Shown here: positions 1-11,210 of the stretch, piece after piece
Layout of the letters: each line of letters starts with the position of its first letter
Numbering within the stretch: the stretch's first letter is position 1
DNA from: Rhizobium altiplani
GTDB taxonomy: Bacteria > Pseudomonadota > Alphaproteobacteria > Rhizobiales > Rhizobiaceae
NCBI RefSeq assembly: GCF_001542405.1
Contig: NZ_LNCD01000051.1
Span: 1 to 64,000 of the forward strand
Direction: 5' to 3'
Length of the DNA stretch: 64,000 nt
Program-made: the position numbers and the translations under genes
The notes under the pieces: model-generated
What the model was told of the DNA's origin: nothing
Database searches by the model: none
Seen by the model: only the letters and a program-made list of their open reading frames with translations

Positions 1-1158
<1,158 letters not shown>

Positions 1159-1168
1159 TCGAAAGACC

Positions 1169-1236
1169 GGCCGTTTCGCCTGAAGCGGCCGATTCGATGA
1201 CATTATTATGAAGCAAGCGGCGCTAGCCGCTTGCTT
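1169..1236 (+). terminator. Two tandem hairpins after tuf
   Basis: The tuf-rpsJ gap (1159-1469) holds two stem-loops. The first pairs 1169-1177 with 1182-1190 (9 bp with one G.T pair, 4-nt loop). The second pairs 1211-1221 with 1226-1236 (perfect 11 bp, loop GCTA). Neither is followed by a strong U-run, so they may be a weak terminator, an RNA-processing site or an S10 leader element. The rest of the gap (1237-1469) shows no gene. It should contain the rpsJ leader, but I cannot name a promoter with confidence. Confidence 0.55.
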
Positions 1237-1469
1237 ATTACCGAGAAATGTTGCAAATGGCGCGCGAGCGCGATTTGCGCCCTGCTTCGTTCATTGGAGC
1301 GGGTGACTACAACAAGCAATAAGGTGGCCGTAAGGCCTGAAGACTGGATAGGGATGCCGCATTCCGGTGTCCCTCTCGATCTTTGAAACCGGTGGTCCGC
1401 CTTAGGAAAAAAGAACAACCCGTGTCTGCCTAACAGGCGCGTGGGAAACAAACACAAGGATAACGTCGA

Positions 1470-1778
1470 ATGAACGGCCAAAATATCCGCATTCGCCTGA
1501 AGGCGTTCGATCACCGCATTCTCGACGCTTCGACGCGCGAGATCGTGTCGACGGCGAAGCGCACCGGCGCAAGCGTCCGGGGCCCCGTTCCGCTTCCGAC
1601 TCGCATCGAGAAGTTTACGGTCAACCGGTCCCCACACATCGACAAGAAGAGCCGCGAGCAGTTCGAGATGCGCACGCATAAGCGCCTCCTCGACATCGTA
1701 GATCCGACCCCGCAGACGGTAGACGCGCTAATGAAGCTCGATCTCGCCGCCGGTGTCGATGTTGAGATCAAGCTCTGA
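1470..1778 (+). CDS. rpsJ: 30S ribosomal protein S10
   Basis: S10 is a small-subunit head protein and also the NusE partner of NusB in transcription antitermination. The 102-residue product has the usual length and family sequence ([11 protein letters not shown] near the N-terminus, [13 protein letters not shown] in the middle). An AAGGA ribosome-binding site precedes the ATG. It opens the S10 cluster, 311 nt after tuf, and is followed by rplC after 34 nt. Confidence 0.98.
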   Translation: MNGQNIRIRLKAFDHRILDASTREIVSTAKRTGASVRGPVPLPTRIEKFTVNRSPHIDKKSREQFEMRTHKRLLDIVDPTPQTVDALMKLDLAAGVDVEIKL

Positions 1779-1812
1779 GCCTTGCTCGAGCGGATTTGGA
1801 AGGATTGAACCG

Positions 1813-2454
1813 ATGCGTTCAGGTGTGATTGCACAGAAGGTGGGCATGACCCGCGTCTACAACGACGCTGGTGAACATGTCCCGGTAACAGTACTGCGTC
1901 TGGATGGCTGCCAGGTTGTGGCCCAGCGCACTGTTGAGAAGAACGGCTATGCCGCAGTCCAGCTCGGTGCTGGCACGGCGAAGGTCAAGAATACGTCGAA
2001 GGCGATGCGCGGTAACTTTGCTGTTGCCAACGTCGAGCCGAAGGCCAAGCTTACGGAATTCCGCGTCACGGAAGACAATCTCCTCGAGGTTGGCACCGAG
2101 CTCAAGGCTGGTCACTTCGCAGCTGGTCAGCTCGTCGATGTGACGGGCACGACGATCGGTAAGGGCTTTGCCGGCGTCATGAAGCGCCACAATTTCAGTG
2201 GTGGCCGTGCTACGCATGGTAACTCGGTTTCGCACCGCTCGCACGGTTCGACCGGTCAGCGCCAGGATCCCGGTAAGGTATTCAAGAACAAGAAGATGGC
2301 TGGTCACATGGGCCAGACGCGCGTAACGACTCAGAACCTGGAAGTGGTTTCGACCGACGAAGATCGTGGTCTGATCCTGATCAAGGGTGCAGTACCCGGT
2401 TCCAAGGGTGCCTGGATCATCGTGCGCGATGCCGTCAAGTCGGCAGCGAAGTAA
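1813..2454 (+). CDS. rplC: 50S ribosomal protein L3
   Basis: L3 is an early-assembly protein whose loop reaches the peptidyl-transferase region. The start at 1813 ([16 protein letters not shown]) gives 213 residues, the family length. A longer in-frame ATG at 1753 would overlap rpsJ and adds non-family sequence, so I rejected it. The conserved basic loop ([11 protein letters not shown], then [10 protein letters not shown]) contains the glutamine that PrmB methylates in E. coli; modification here is inferred. rplD follows after 13 nt. Confidence 0.97.
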   Translation: MRSGVIAQKVGMTRVYNDAGEHVPVTVLRLDGCQVVAQRTVEKNGYAAVQLGAGTAKVKNTSKAMRGNFAVANVEPKAKLTEFRVTEDNLLEVGTELKAGHFAAGQLVDVTGTTIGKGFAGVMKRHNFSGGRATHGNSVSHRSHGSTGQRQDPGKVFKNKKMAGHMGQTRVTTQNLEVVSTDEDRGLILIKGAVPGSKGAWIIVRDAVKSAAK

Positions 2455-2467
2455 GGGAGCCGGACCA

Positions 2468-3088
2468 ATGGAATTCAACGTCAAGACCCTCGAGGGAAAA
2501 GACGCAGGGAAGGTTTCTCTTTCTGACGCGATTTTCGGTCTCGAGCCCCGCGAAGACATTCTTGCCCGCGTCATCCGCTGGCAGCTTGCCAAGAAGCAGC
2601 AGGGCACGCACCAGGCAAAGGGCCGCGCGGACGTCTCGCGCACCGGCGCCAAGATGTACAAGCAGAAGGGTACGGGCCGCGCTCGTCACCATTCGGCTCG
2701 CGCTCCCCAGTTCCGCGGCGGTGGTAAGGCCCACGGCCCGGTCGCTCGCAGCCACGAACACGACCTTCCGAAGAAGGTTCGCGCTCTCGGTCTGCGTCAC
2801 GCCCTCTCGGCCAAGCTGAAGTCCGACGATGTCATCATCATCGACAGCCTGGTTGCTGCAGAAGCAAAGACCAAGGCACTGGCATCGGCTTTCGAGACGC
2901 TCGGCCTGACCAACGCGCTCTTCATCGGCGGCGCTGAACTTGATGGCAACTTCAAGCTCGCAGCTCAGAACATCCCGAACATCGATGTTCTGCCGATCCA
3001 GGGCATCAACGTTTACGACATCGTGCGCCGCGGCAAGCTCGTGCTTTCCAAGGCTGCCGTCGAAGCTCTAGAGGAGCGTTTCAAGTGA
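2468..3088 (+). CDS. rplD: 50S ribosomal protein L4
   Basis: L4 lines the peptide exit tunnel with a long basic loop and in E. coli represses its own S10 operon. The start at 2468 ([14 protein letters not shown]) yields 206 residues. The loop is visible as [19 protein letters not shown] followed by a glycine-rich [10 protein letters not shown]. The gene ends with a GTGA overlap in which the rplW GTG start (3085) shares bases with this stop codon, so rplW is probably translated by coupling. Confidence 0.97.
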   Translation: MEFNVKTLEGKDAGKVSLSDAIFGLEPREDILARVIRWQLAKKQQGTHQAKGRADVSRTGAKMYKQKGTGRARHHSARAPQFRGGGKAHGPVARSHEHDLPKKVRALGLRHALSAKLKSDDVIIIDSLVAAEAKTKALASAFETLGLTNALFIGGAELDGNFKLAAQNIPNIDVLPIQGINVYDIVRRGKLVLSKAAVEALEERFK

Positions 3089-3378
3089 CCGACCTTCGCC
3101 ACTATGATGTGATCGTCTCGCCGGCGATCACCGAAAAGTCCACGCTGGTATCGGAAAACAACCAGGTTGTTTTCAACGTCGCCAAGAAGGCGTCGAAGCC
3201 GGAAATCAAGGCTGCAGTCGAGGCGCTGTTCGGCGTCAAGGTCACGGCCGTCAACACTCTGCTCCGCAAGGGCAAGACCAAGCGTTTTAAAGGTTTTGTC
3301 GGCAAGCAGCAGGACGTGAAGAAGGCAGTTGTGACGCTGGCTGAAGGCCAGACGATCGACGTCTCCACCGGTCTCTGA
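3085..3378 (+). CDS. rplW: 50S ribosomal protein L23
   Basis: L23 sits at the tunnel exit and docks trigger factor and SRP. The 97-residue product starts with GTG, overlapping the rplD stop by 4 nt. Family features are the N-terminal [14 protein letters not shown] and the [13 protein letters not shown] segment. rplB follows after 11 nt. Confidence 0.97.
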   Translation: MTDLRHYDVIVSPAITEKSTLVSENNQVVFNVAKKASKPEIKAAVEALFGVKVTAVNTLLRKGKTKRFKGFVGKQQDVKKAVVTLAEGQTIDVSTGL

Positions 3379-3389
3379 GGAATAATAAA

Positions 3390-4226
3390 ATGGCATTGAA
3401 AACATTCAATCCTACGACCCCGAGCCAGCGTCAGCTGGTCATCGTCGACCGCTCCTCGCTCTACAAGGGCAAACCGGTCAAGGCGCTGACGGAAGGTCTG
3501 ACCAAGAGCGGCGGTCGTAACAACCTCGGCCGCATCACCGCCCGCTTCATCGGCGGCGGTCACAAGCGCACCTACCGTCTGGTCGACTTCAAGCGTCGCA
3601 AGTTCGACGTTGAAGGCACCGTCGATCGCATCGAATACGATCCGAACCGCACGGCTTTCATCGCGCTGGTGACCTATGCTGACGGCGAAAAGGCCTACAT
3701 CCTCGCTCCGCAGCGCCTCGCTGCCGGCGACAAGGTCATCGCTTCCGAGAAGGCTGTCGACGTAAAGCCCGGCAACACGATGCCGCTGCAGTTCATCCCG
3801 GTCGGCTCCATCATCCACAACGTGGAAATGAAGCCGGGCAAGGGTGGTCAGATCGCTCGCTCCGCCGGTTCCTACGCACAGCTCGTCGGTCGCGACCAGG
3901 GCATGGCGATCCTTCGCCTGAACTCTGGCGAACAGCGCCTCGTGCACGGCACCTGCCTTGCTTCGATCGGTGCGGTTTCGAATCCGGATCACGCCAACAT
4001 CAACGACGGCAAGGCCGGTCGTACTGTTTGGCGCGGCAAGCGTCCGCATAACCGCGGTGTCGTCATGAACCCTGTCGACCACCCGCACGGCGGTGGTGAA
4101 GGCCGCACCTCTGGTGGTCGTCACCCGGTTACTCCGTGGGGCAAGCCGACCAAGGGCAAGCGCACCCGGTCGAACAAGTCGACCGACAAGATGATCATGC
4201 GCTCGCGTCATCAGCGTAAGAAGTAA
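3390..4226 (+). CDS. rplB: 50S ribosomal protein L2
   Basis: L2 is needed for subunit association and lies close to the peptidyl-transferase centre. It is 278 residues, the family length. The conserved C-terminal [10 protein letters not shown] motif contains the histidine long implicated in function. rpsS follows after 15 nt. A long open frame on the opposite strand (3102-4211) is a composition shadow, not a gene. Confidence 0.98.
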   Translation: MALKTFNPTTPSQRQLVIVDRSSLYKGKPVKALTEGLTKSGGRNNLGRITARFIGGGHKRTYRLVDFKRRKFDVEGTVDRIEYDPNRTAFIALVTYADGEKAYILAPQRLAAGDKVIASEKAVDVKPGNTMPLQFIPVGSIIHNVEMKPGKGGQIARSAGSYAQLVGRDQGMAILRLNSGEQRLVHGTCLASIGAVSNPDHANINDGKAGRTVWRGKRPHNRGVVMNPVDHPHGGGEGRTSGGRHPVTPWGKPTKGKRTRSNKSTDKMIMRSRHQRKK

Positions 4227-4241
4227 GAGAGGAAGTCTCCA

Positions 4242-4520
4242 ATGGCTCGTTCAGTATGGAAAGGTCCGTTCGTTGACGGCTATCTTCTCAAGAAGGCTGA
4301 GAAGGTTCGTGAAGGCGGACGTGCAGAAGTAATCAAGATCTGGAGCCGTCGCTCCACGATCCTGCCGCAGTTCGTCGGTCTCACCTTCGGCGTCTACAAC
4401 GGCAGCAAGCATGTTCCGGTCAGCGTCAATGAAGACATGGTCGGTCACAAATTCGGTGAATTCTCTCCGACCCGGACCTACTACGGTCACGGTGCGGACA
4501 AGAAGGCAAAGAGGAAGTAA
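4242..4520 (+). CDS. rpsS: 30S ribosomal protein S19
   Basis: S19 is a 92-residue small-subunit head protein that pairs with S13. The family sequence [16 protein letters not shown] and the C-terminal [16 protein letters not shown] are intact. It is spaced 15 nt from rplB and only 2 nt from rplV, as in a tightly packed operon. Confidence 0.98.
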   Translation: MARSVWKGPFVDGYLLKKAEKVREGGRAEVIKIWSRRSTILPQFVGLTFGVYNGSKHVPVSVNEDMVGHKFGEFSPTRTYYGHGADKKAKRK

Positions 4521-4522
4521 CA

Positions 4523-4912
4523 ATGGGCAAGGCAAAAGCCGAACGCCGGCTGAAGGACAACGAGGCGCAAGCAGTCGCCCGCACGCTCCGCGTCAGCCCA
4601 CAGAAGCTCAACCTCGTTGCTGCGGTTATCCGCGGCAAGAAGGTCGATCGTGCACTCGCTGAGCTGGAATTCTCCCGCAAGCGTATCGCAAGCGCCGTCA
4701 AGAAGACGCTCGAATCTGCGATCGCCAACGCCGAGAACAACCATGACCTCGACGTCGACTCCCTGGTCGTCGCCGAAGCCTATGTCGGCAAGTCGATCGT
4801 CATGAAGCGTTTCCACGCTCGTGGCCGCGGCCGCGCTTCTCGCATCGAGAGGCCGTTTGCGCACCTGACGATCGTTGTCCGCGAAGTGCAGGCACAAGAG
4901 GAGGCCGCATAA
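4523..4912 (+). CDS. rplV: 50S ribosomal protein L22
   Basis: L22 is 129 residues. Its extended beta-hairpin lines the exit tunnel and its tip affects macrolide binding. The hairpin region is visible as the [15 protein letters not shown] segment. The stop TAA shares one base with the rpsC ATG (TAATG), which suggests translational coupling. Confidence 0.98.
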   Translation: MGKAKAERRLKDNEAQAVARTLRVSPQKLNLVAAVIRGKKVDRALAELEFSRKRIASAVKKTLESAIANAENNHDLDVDSLVVAEAYVGKSIVMKRFHARGRGRASRIERPFAHLTIVVREVQAQEEAA

Positions 4913-5631
4913 TGGGTCAGAAAATTAATCCAATCGGTTTCCGTCTTGGCATCAACCGTACCTGGGATAGCCGCTGGTTTGCGGACAATGCCGAGTACGG
5001 TCAGCTGCTGCACGAAGACCTGAAGATGCGCAAGTTCGTGATGAGCGAACTGAAGCAGGCTGGTATCGCCAAGGTGGTCATCGAGCGTCCGCACAAGAAG
5101 TGCCGTGTCACGATCCACTCGGCTCGTCCGGGCCTGATCATCGGCAAGAAGGGCGCAGACATCGACAAGCTCCGCAAGAAGCTGTCGGACATGACGAATT
5201 CCGAGACGCACCTCAACATCGTTGAAGTTCGCAAGCCGGAAGTCGACGCTACGCTCGTCGCACAGTCGATCGCTCAGCAGCTCGAGCGTCGTGTTGCTTT
5301 CCGTCGCGCCATGAAGCGCGCCGTTCAGTCTGCAATGCGTCTTGGCGCCGAAGGCATCAAGATCACCTGCGCAGGCCGTCTCGGCGGTGCTGAAATCGCT
5401 CGTACGGAATGGTACCGCGAAGGTCGCGTTCCGCTGCACACGCTGCGCGCTGACATCGACTACGGCACAGCTGAAGCGGAAACCGCTTTCGGCATCTGCG
5501 GCATCAAGGTTTGGATCTTCAAGGGCGAAATCCTTGAGCACGATCCGATGGCCTCCGAGCGCCGCGCACTCGAGGGTGACGCTCAGGGTCCGGCAAGCCG
5601 TGATCGCGATCGTCGCCGCGACAACGCTTAA
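4912..5631 (+). CDS. rpsC: 30S ribosomal protein S3
   Basis: S3 lies at the mRNA entry channel. The 239-residue product begins [13 protein letters not shown] and contains a KH RNA-binding domain with the GLIIGKKG loop. The C-terminal S3 domain ends in a short basic tail. Translation probably follows rplV by 1-nt overlap. rplP follows after 37 nt. Confidence 0.98.
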   Translation: MGQKINPIGFRLGINRTWDSRWFADNAEYGQLLHEDLKMRKFVMSELKQAGIAKVVIERPHKKCRVTIHSARPGLIIGKKGADIDKLRKKLSDMTNSETHLNIVEVRKPEVDATLVAQSIAQQLERRVAFRRAMKRAVQSAMRLGAEGIKITCAGRLGGAEIARTEWYREGRVPLHTLRADIDYGTAEAETAFGICGIKVWIFKGEILEHDPMASERRALEGDAQGPASRDRDRRRDNA

Positions 5632-5668
5632 TAGCGTTGGTGGCAGATAAGTTCGGAGAATAAAGAAA

Positions 5669-6082
5669 ATGTTGCAGCCAAAGCGTACCAAGTACCGCAA
5701 GCAATTTAAGGGCCGCATCAAGGGCGTCGCCAAGGGTGGTTCTGACCTGGCCTTCGGCGAATTCGGCCTTAAGGCTCAAGAGCCGAACCGCGTCAATGCA
5801 CGCGAGATCGAAGCGGCCCGCCGCGCGATCACGCGTTACATGAAGCGCGCCGGCCGTGTATGGATCCGCGTGTTCCCGGACGTTCCGGTAACCGCAAAGC
5901 CGACCGAAGTCCGTATGGGTAAGGGCAAGGGCTCTGTCGAGTATTGGGCATGCAAGGTCAAGCCAGGCCGTATGATGTTCGAAATCGACGGCGTCAGCGA
6001 AGAAATCGCTCGTGAAGCGCTTCGCCTCGGCTCTGCCAAGCTCTCGGTCAAGACGCGCTTCGTTCAGCGCATTGCAGAGTAA
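5669..6082 (+). CDS. rplP: 50S ribosomal protein L16
   Basis: L16 helps position tRNA in the A site. The length is 137 residues with the family start [16 protein letters not shown] and the conserved [13 protein letters not shown] stretch. rpmC follows after 12 nt. Confidence 0.98.
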   Translation: MLQPKRTKYRKQFKGRIKGVAKGGSDLAFGEFGLKAQEPNRVNAREIEAARRAITRYMKRAGRVWIRVFPDVPVTAKPTEVRMGKGKGSVEYWACKVKPGRMMFEIDGVSEEIAREALRLGSAKLSVKTRFVQRIAE

Positions 6083-6094
6083 GGAGCAAGGCAG

Positions 6095-6295
6095 ATGAAA
6101 GCCGAAGAAGTACGCGGCCTCACGGCCGACCAGCTCAAGGACAAGCTCGCCGACCTGAAGAAGGAGCAGTTCAACCTGCGCTTTCAGAAGGCAACCGGTC
6201 AGCTGGAAAAGTCCTCGCGCATCAACGAAGTCCGTAAGGACATCGCCCGCGTGAAAACCATTGCCCGCCAGAAGGCGGCAGAAGCAAAGGCGTAA
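6095..6295 (+). CDS. rpmC: 50S ribosomal protein L29
   Basis: L29 is a small helical protein (66 residues) beside L23 at the tunnel exit. Its [17 protein letters not shown] core is typical. It is translated between rplP and rpsQ with 11-12 nt gaps. Confidence 0.97.
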   Translation: MKAEEVRGLTADQLKDKLADLKKEQFNLRFQKATGQLEKSSRINEVRKDIARVKTIARQKAAEAKA

Positions 6296-6306
6296 AGGAA
6301 AACATC

Positions 6307-6546
6307 ATGCCGAAGCGCATTCTGCAGGGCGTTGTCGTTGGCGACAAGAACGAGAAGACTGTCGTAGTTCGCGTTGAGCGTCGTTTCGCTCACCCGCTGC
6401 TCCAGAAGACCGTTCGTCGTTCCAAGAAGTACAAGGCCCACGACGAAAACAACCAGTACAAGATCGGCGATACCGTATCCATCGAGGAATGCGCGCCGAT
6501 TTCCAAGGACAAGCGCTGGACGGTCGTTTCCGCCCAGGCCAAGTAA
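6307..6546 (+). CDS. rpsQ: 30S ribosomal protein S17
   Basis: S17 is an OB-fold primary 16S rRNA binder. It has 79 residues, with [18 protein letters not shown] at the start and the conserved [11 protein letters not shown] region. It is the last gene before an intrinsic terminator and a 260-nt gap, so it appears to end the S10 transcript. Confidence 0.98.
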   Translation: MPKRILQGVVVGDKNEKTVVVRVERRFAHPLLQKTVRRSKKYKAHDENNQYKIGDTVSIEECAPISKDKRWTVVSAQAK

Positions 6547-6599
6547 GATTTTTGCGCGAGGCCTTGCGTCTCGCGGAAATATCTGTATGAAGCAGCGTC

Positions 6600-6630
6600 A
6601 GAACGCTCGTTCGTCGAGCGTTCTTTTGCT
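6600..6630 (+). terminator. Intrinsic terminator between rpsQ and rplN
   Basis: A perfect 10-bp stem pairs 6600-6609 with 6615-6624 around a 5-nt loop and is followed by a T-rich tail (TTTGCTTT). A second weaker hairpin (CGCGAG 6555-6560 with CTCGCG 6570-6575) lies just upstream. The remainder of the gap (6631-6806) should carry the promoter for the spc genes, but I see no clear -35/-10 pair. Confidence 0.8.
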
Positions 6631-6806
6631 TTGAGCGCACGGAAGGTCCCGATGGGAAACCACCCTGGCACGATCGATCCCGCGCTATTCAAGCTATTGC
6701 CGTGTTTTCGCCTGTCCTTGTGGCAAGCGGCCGGCTGACAATTTTCATAAGCCGGGGTAGGGGGCGAAAGCCCAACCATTCCGGTAAACCAAAAAGGCGA
6801 CCTGAT

Positions 6807-7175
6807 ATGATTCAGATGCAAACAAACCTCGACGTGGCGGATAATTCCGGCGCACGTCGTGTCATGTGCATCAAGGTGCTGGGCGGCTCGAAGCGCAAGT
6901 ATGCCGGGATCGGCGACATTATTGTCGTTTCGATCAAGGAAGCGATCCCGCGCGGCCGCGTGAAGAAGGGTGACGTGATGAAGGCGGTGGTTGTTCGTAC
7001 CGCCAAGGAAATCCGTCGCGTTGATGGCAGCATCATCCGCTTCGACACGAATGCAGCAGTCCTCATCGACAACAAGAAAGAGCCGATCGGCACCCGTATC
7101 TTCGGACCGGTTCCGCGCGAACTTCGCGCCAAGAACCACATGAAGATCATCTCGCTGGCTCCCGAAGTACTGTAA
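6807..7175 (+). CDS. rplN: 50S ribosomal protein L14
   Basis: L14 forms intersubunit bridges with 16S rRNA. The start at 6807 ([18 protein letters not shown]) gives 122 residues, the family length. The upstream ATG at 6702 is not supported by homology or a ribosome-binding site. It opens the spc cluster; rplX follows after 12 nt. Confidence 0.98.
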   Translation: MIQMQTNLDVADNSGARRVMCIKVLGGSKRKYAGIGDIIVVSIKEAIPRGRVKKGDVMKAVVVRTAKEIRRVDGSIIRFDTNAAVLIDNKKEPIGTRIFGPVPRELRAKNHMKIISLAPEVL

Positions 7176-7187
7176 GGAGCGCGAACG

Positions 7188-7490
7188 ATGCAAAAGATTC
7201 GTAAGGGCGACAAGGTCGTCATGCTCGCAGGCAAGGACAAGGGCCGTACCGGCGAAGTCCTTCAGGTTCTGCCCAAGGAAGATCGCGCCGTTGTTCGTGG
7301 CGTCAACGTCGTAAAGCGCCACCAGCGCCAGACGCAGAGCCAGGAAGCCGGCATCATCAGCAAGGAAGCCTCGGTTCACCTGTCCAATGTCGCAATCGTC
7401 GACAAGGACGGCAAGCCGACCCGCGTTGGCTTCAAGGTTGTTGACGGCAAGAAGGTCCGTGTGGCCAAGCGTTCCGGTGAGGTGATCTGA
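7188..7490 (+). CDS. rplX: 50S ribosomal protein L24
   Basis: L24 is a KOW-domain protein that starts 50S assembly. It is 100 residues, with the KOW motif [19 protein letters not shown] at the N-terminus. Its stop overlaps the rplE ATG by 1 nt (TGATG). Confidence 0.97.
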   Translation: MQKIRKGDKVVMLAGKDKGRTGEVLQVLPKEDRAVVRGVNVVKRHQRQTQSQEAGIISKEASVHLSNVAIVDKDGKPTRVGFKVVDGKKVRVAKRSGEVI

Positions 7491-8047
7491 TGGCTGACGC
7501 AAAGTACGAGCCACGGCTCAAGAAGGAATATGTCGAGCGCATTCGTGCGGCGATGCAGGAGAAGTTCTCCTACGCCAACGAGATGATGATCCCGAAGCTC
7601 GACAAGATCGTAATCAACATGGGTGTTGGTGAGGCAACGGCTGATTCGAAGAAGCCGACTGTTGCTGCAGCCGACCTGGCCGCTATTGCCGGCCAGAAGC
7701 CGGTCATCACCCGTGCACGCAACTCCATCGCTGGCTTCAAGGTCCGCGAGCAGATGCCGATCGGCGCAAAGGTCACCCTGCGCGGCGCTCGCATGTACGA
7801 GTTCCTGGACCGTCTCGTGAACATCGCGCTTCCGCGCGTTCGCGACTTCCGCGGCCTGAACCCGAAAAGCTTTGACGGCCGTGGCAACTTCGCCATGGGC
7901 ATCAAGGAGCACATTGTGTTCCCTGAGATCAACTACGACAAGGTTGATCAGATGTGGGGCATGGACATCATCGTTTGCACGACGGCAACGAAGGACGACG
8001 AAGCGCGGGCTCTCCTGACAGAGTTCAACTTCCCGTTCCGTCAGTAA
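7490..8047 (+). CDS. rplE: 50S ribosomal protein L5
   Basis: L5 binds 5S rRNA in the central protuberance. It is 185 residues. Conserved segments include [11 protein letters not shown] and [19 protein letters not shown]. It is coupled to rplX by a 1-nt overlap and followed by rpsN after 32 nt. Confidence 0.98.
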   Translation: MADAKYEPRLKKEYVERIRAAMQEKFSYANEMMIPKLDKIVINMGVGEATADSKKPTVAAADLAAIAGQKPVITRARNSIAGFKVREQMPIGAKVTLRGARMYEFLDRLVNIALPRVRDFRGLNPKSFDGRGNFAMGIKEHIVFPEINYDKVDQMWGMDIIVCTTATKDDEARALLTEFNFPFRQ

Positions 8048-8079
8048 CCGTAACGACGAGCGTAGAAAAGGAACCGCAC

Positions 8080-8385
8080 ATGGCGAAGACAAGCGCAGTT
8101 GAAAAGAACAAGCGCCGCCGTACTACGGTCGCTAACCAGGCTGCCAAGCGCGCAGCTCTGAAGGCGATCATCATGAACCAGGCTCTTCCGATCGAAGAGC
8201 GGTTCAAGGCCTCGATCAAGCTGGCATCCCTGCCGCGCGATGGATCCAAGACCCGCATTCGCAACCGTTGCGAAGTATCGGGCCGTCCGCGCGCATACTA
8301 CCGCAAACTGCGCATGTCGCGTATCGCGCTGCGTGAACTCGGCAATCTCGGCAAGGTGCCGGGCATCGTCAAGTCGAGCTGGTAA
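8080..8385 (+). CDS. rpsN: 30S ribosomal protein S14, zinc-free type
   Basis: S14 is a small-subunit head protein. The start at 8080 ([14 protein letters not shown]) gives 101 residues. The long form has a single cysteine in [11 protein letters not shown] and lacks the CXXC pairs of the short zinc-binding form, so it is the C-minus type. An in-frame extension to 7954 would overlap rplE and is rejected. Confidence 0.97.
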   Translation: MAKTSAVEKNKRRRTTVANQAAKRAALKAIIMNQALPIEERFKASIKLASLPRDGSKTRIRNRCEVSGRPRAYYRKLRMSRIALRELGNLGKVPGIVKSSW

Positions 8386-8397
8386 GGAGCAGGTTAG

Positions 8398-8796
8398 ATG
8401 ACAATGACTGATCCGTTGGGCGATATGCTCACTCGCATCCGTAACGGCGCTTCTCGCCGCAAGTCGTCGGTCTCGACGCCTGCTTCGAAGCTCCGTGCAC
8501 GTGTTCTCGATGTTCTGCAGTCTGAAGGCTACATCCGTGGCTACTCCGTTGTCGATTTCGGCAATGGCAAGTCTGAGCTCAACATCGAACTCAAGTACTA
8601 TGAAGGCGCATCGGTGATCCGTGAGATCGGCCGTGTGTCCAAGCCGGGCCGCCGGGTTTATGTCTCGGTCAAGTCCATTCCGCAGGTCGCGAACGGCCTC
8701 GGCATCACCATCCTTTCGACCCCGAAGGGCGTGATGGCCGATCACCAGGCTCGCGAACAGAACGTTGGTGGCGAGGTTCTTTGCTCGGTCTTCTAA
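8398..8796 (+). CDS. rpsH: 30S ribosomal protein S8
   Basis: S8 is a central-domain organiser; in E. coli it is the translational repressor of the spc operon. It is 132 residues, beginning [18 protein letters not shown] second ATG two codons in is the only other plausible start. The signature segment near the C-terminus ([13 protein letters not shown]) is intact. Confidence 0.97.
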   Translation: MTMTDPLGDMLTRIRNGASRRKSSVSTPASKLRARVLDVLQSEGYIRGYSVVDFGNGKSELNIELKYYEGASVIREIGRVSKPGRRVYVSVKSIPQVANGLGITILSTPKGVMADHQAREQNVGGEVLCSVF

Positions 8797-8838
8797 GGCT
8801 GAGCAGGGATCTCCATAGCGAACAGACAGGATATAAAA

Positions 8839-9372
8839 ATGTCTCGTATCGGTAAAAAGCCCGTTCAGGTGCCTGCTGGGATCACGGCTACGGTCGATGG
8901 CCAGAAGGTTACCGCTAAGGGCCCGAAGGGCGAGCTGTTCTTCGTCGCAAACGACGAAGTCGGCGTGAAGCTCGAAAATAATGCGGTCGTCGTGACGCCG
9001 CTCAGCCAGACGAAGAATGCTCGTGCAAAGTGGGGCATGTCCCGCACGATGATCGAGAACATCTTCAAGGGCGTTAAGGACGGCTTTGAGCGCAAGCTCG
9101 AAATCAACGGCGTCGGTTACCGCGCGTCGCTTCAGGGCAAGAACCTGCAGCTGGCACTCGGCTTCAGCCATGACGTTGTGTATGAGCCGCCGCAGGGCAT
9201 CACGATCGCTGTGCCGAAGCCGACGGAAATCGTCGTCACCGGCATCAACAAGCAGCAGGTCGGCCAGGTTGCCGCTGAAATCCGCGAATACCGCGGTCCT
9301 GAGCCTTACAAGGGCAAGGGCGTCAAGTATGCCGAAGAGCGGATCGTCCGCAAAGAAGGCAAGAAGAAGTAA
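8839..9372 (+). CDS. rplF: 50S ribosomal protein L6
   Basis: L6 is 177 residues with two related alpha/beta halves. It lies near the sarcin-ricin loop. The family start MSRIGKKPV and the C-terminal [11 protein letters not shown] signature are visible. The gap from rpsH is 42 nt and rplR follows after 12 nt. Confidence 0.98.
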   Translation: MSRIGKKPVQVPAGITATVDGQKVTAKGPKGELFFVANDEVGVKLENNAVVVTPLSQTKNARAKWGMSRTMIENIFKGVKDGFERKLEINGVGYRASLQGKNLQLALGFSHDVVYEPPQGITIAVPKPTEIVVTGINKQQVGQVAAEIREYRGPEPYKGKGVKYAEERIVRKEGKKK

Positions 9373-9384
9373 GGATCACGCGAA

Positions 9385-9747
9385 ATGGCTAGCAGGAAAG
9401 AAGCACTTGCACGTCGTGCCAACCGCGTGCGTCGTCACCTCAAGTCGGTGGCCAACGGCCGTCCGCGCCTGTCGGTTCATCGCTCGTCGAAGAACATCTA
9501 TGCTCAAGTCATTGACGATGTCGCTGGTAAGACGCTTGCGTCTGCCTCGACCCTCGACAAGGACCTGCGCGGTTCTCTGAAGACCGGTGCTGACACGGCA
9601 GCAGCTGCCCTCGTAGGCAAGCTCGTTGCTGAGCGCGCCTCGAAGGCAGGCGTCAAGGACGTCGTATTCGACCGTGGCGCCTTCATCTACCACGGCCGCA
9701 TCAAGGCCCTGGCAGAAGCAGCCCGCGAAGGCGGTCTGTCCTTCTAA
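9385..9747 (+). CDS. rplR: 50S ribosomal protein L18
   Basis: L18 binds 5S rRNA with L5 and L25. It is 120 residues with an arginine/lysine-rich N-terminus and the conserved [16 protein letters not shown] strand. A 132-nt gap with a hairpin separates it from rpsE. Confidence 0.97.
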   Translation: MASRKEALARRANRVRRHLKSVANGRPRLSVHRSSKNIYAQVIDDVAGKTLASASTLDKDLRGSLKTGADTAAAALVGKLVAERASKAGVKDVVFDRGAFIYHGRIKALAEAAREGGLSF

Positions 9748-9755
9748 TAGAGTTT

Positions 9756-9784
9756 CCGGCCGGCTGCCTTAGGGTACCGGCCGG
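9756..9784 (+). other. Hairpin between rplR and rpsE
   Basis: CCGGCCGG at 9756-9763 pairs with CCGGCCGG at 9777-9784 across a 13-nt loop. No T-run follows, so it is not a standard intrinsic terminator. It may stabilise or process the mRNA. Because each arm is itself palindromic, it could also be read as a pair of direct repeats. Confidence 0.5.
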
Positions 9785-9879
9785 ATATCACCGGACCGCA
9801 GGCGTCCCGAAAAGGGGAGGCCGATGCGGTCCTCGTTTTGTTTGCCGATTGCACCCGGAAAAGAAAAAGGAAGAGGACA

Positions 9880-10449
9880 ATGGCACAGGAAAGAAGGCCG
9901 CAGCGGGAAGACCGCCAGGCCCGTGAAGAGCGCGATAGCGAATTCGTCGACAAGCTGGTCGCGATTAACCGCGTTGCTAAGGTTGTTAAGGGTGGCCGCC
10001 GTTTCGGTTTCGCCGCTCTCGTCGTCGTTGGTGACCAGAAGGGCCGCGTTGGCTTCGGTCACGGCAAGGCGCGCGAAGTGCCGGAAGCAATCCGCAAGGC
10101 GACTGAAGCTGCCAAGCGCGAACTGATCTTCGTACCGCTGCGTGACGGCCGTACGCTGCATCACGACGTTCATGGCCGCCATGGCGCCGGCAAGGTTCTG
10201 CTTCGTTCGGCCAAGGTCGGTACCGGTATCATCGCCGGTGGTCCGATGCGCGCCGTTTTCGAAACGCTCGGCGTTCACGACGTTGTCGCCAAGTCGACCG
10301 GTTCCTCGAACCCATACAACATGGTTCGCGCTACCTTCGACGCTCTGAAGCACCAGGTTCACCCGAAGGACATAGCAGCTCAGCGCGGCATCAAGTATGC
10401 AACGCTCCAGGCTCGCCGTGCCGCTTCTGGCAATGCCTCTGAAGAATAA
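9880..10449 (+). CDS. rpsE: 30S ribosomal protein S5
   Basis: S5 acts in decoding fidelity and in the mRNA entry helicase; spectinomycin-resistance mutations map to its loop. The start at 9880 ([13 protein letters not shown]) gives 189 residues and follows an AGGA-type site. The N-terminal double-stranded-RNA-binding-like domain ([18 protein letters not shown]) and the C-terminal S5 domain are complete. Confidence 0.97.
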   Translation: MAQERRPQREDRQAREERDSEFVDKLVAINRVAKVVKGGRRFGFAALVVVGDQKGRVGFGHGKAREVPEAIRKATEAAKRELIFVPLRDGRTLHHDVHGRHGAGKVLLRSAKVGTGIIAGGPMRAVFETLGVHDVVAKSTGSSNPYNMVRATFDALKHQVHPKDIAAQRGIKYATLQARRAASGNASEE

Positions 10450-10463
10450 GAGGAGTCTGACAG

Positions 10464-10673
10464 ATGGCTAAGGCTACCAAGAAGACTGAAGCGAAGACGG
10501 TGACTGTCGAACAGATCGGCAGCCCGATTCGTCGTCCGGACGTCCAGCAGCGCACGCTGATCGGCCTCGGACTCAACAAGATGCACCGTCGCCGCACGCT
10601 GGAAGATACTCCTTCCGTTCGTGGCATGATCCGTGCTGTCCAGCATCTCGTTCGCGTCGTCGACGAGAAGTAA
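10464..10673 (+). CDS. rpmD: 50S ribosomal protein L30
   Basis: L30 is a small 50S protein of 69 residues, slightly longer than the usual 60 because of a lysine-rich N-terminal extension. The family core ([11 protein letters not shown] and [13 protein letters not shown]) is intact. It is spaced 14-15 nt from rpsE and rplO. Confidence 0.97.
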   Translation: MAKATKKTEAKTVTVEQIGSPIRRPDVQQRTLIGLGLNKMHRRRTLEDTPSVRGMIRAVQHLVRVVDEK

Positions 10674-10688
10674 GCCGGGAGATTCGCT

Positions 10689-11162
10689 ATGAAACTCAAT
10701 GAAATTAAAGACAACGAAGGTTCGACCCACAGCCGCAAGCGCCTCGGGCGCGGTATTGGTTCGGGCTCGGGCAAGACCGGTGGTCGGGGTGTGAAGGGTC
10801 AGAAGTCCCGTTCCGGCGTCGCTATCAACGGTTTCGAAGGCGGTCAGATGCCAATCTACCGTCGCCTGCCGAAGCGCGGCTTCAACAACATCTTCAAGGC
10901 CGACTTCGTCGTCGTGTCGCTTGAGCGTGTTCAGGCTGCGATCGACGCTGGCAAGCTCGACGCCAAGTCCACGGTTGATGCAGCGGCTCTCAAGGCTGCC
11001 GGCGTTATCCGTCGCGTCAAGGACGGCGTTCGCGTTCTCGCCGACGGCGAGCTGAAGGCAAAGGTCAAGTTCGAAGTTGCTGGCGCTTCCAAGCCGGCTG
11101 TCGAAAAGATCGAAAAGGCTGGCGGTTCCGTCACGCTTCTTTCTGCCGCAGCTGCAGAATAA
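10689..11162 (+). CDS. rplO: 50S ribosomal protein L15
   Basis: L15 is a late-assembly 50S protein of 157 residues. The glycine/lysine-rich N-terminal extension ([19 protein letters not shown]) that penetrates the rRNA is visible. It ends the first part of the spc cluster; a terminator follows 17 nt later. Confidence 0.97.
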   Translation: MKLNEIKDNEGSTHSRKRLGRGIGSGSGKTGGRGVKGQKSRSGVAINGFEGGQMPIYRRLPKRGFNNIFKADFVVVSLERVQAAIDAGKLDAKSTVDAAALKAAGVIRRVKDGVRVLADGELKAKVKFEVAGASKPAVEKIEKAGGSVTLLSAAAAE

Positions 11163-11178
11163 TTAATCTTATGATAAG

Positions 11179-11210
11179 TCGCCCGGGGTGCTTCACACCG
11201 GGCGATTTTG
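11179..11210 (+). terminator. Intrinsic terminator between rplO and secY
   Basis: TCGCCCGG (11179-11186) pairs with CCGGGCGA (11198-11205), with an inner GTG/CAC pairing, and is followed by TTTTG. The remaining 190 nt before secY (11211-11401) carry no gene and must hold a promoter if termination is efficient. Confidence 0.75.

Noticed and set aside
3102..4211. 369-codon open frame antisense to rplW-rplB
   Set aside because: High-GC coding strands create long antisense frames. The plus-strand ribosomal genes explain the region fully.
6702..6806. Upstream ATG for rplN at 6702 and a possible CTTGTG -35 element nearby
   Set aside because: The extension is not ribosomal-protein-like, and the promoter match has no credible -10.
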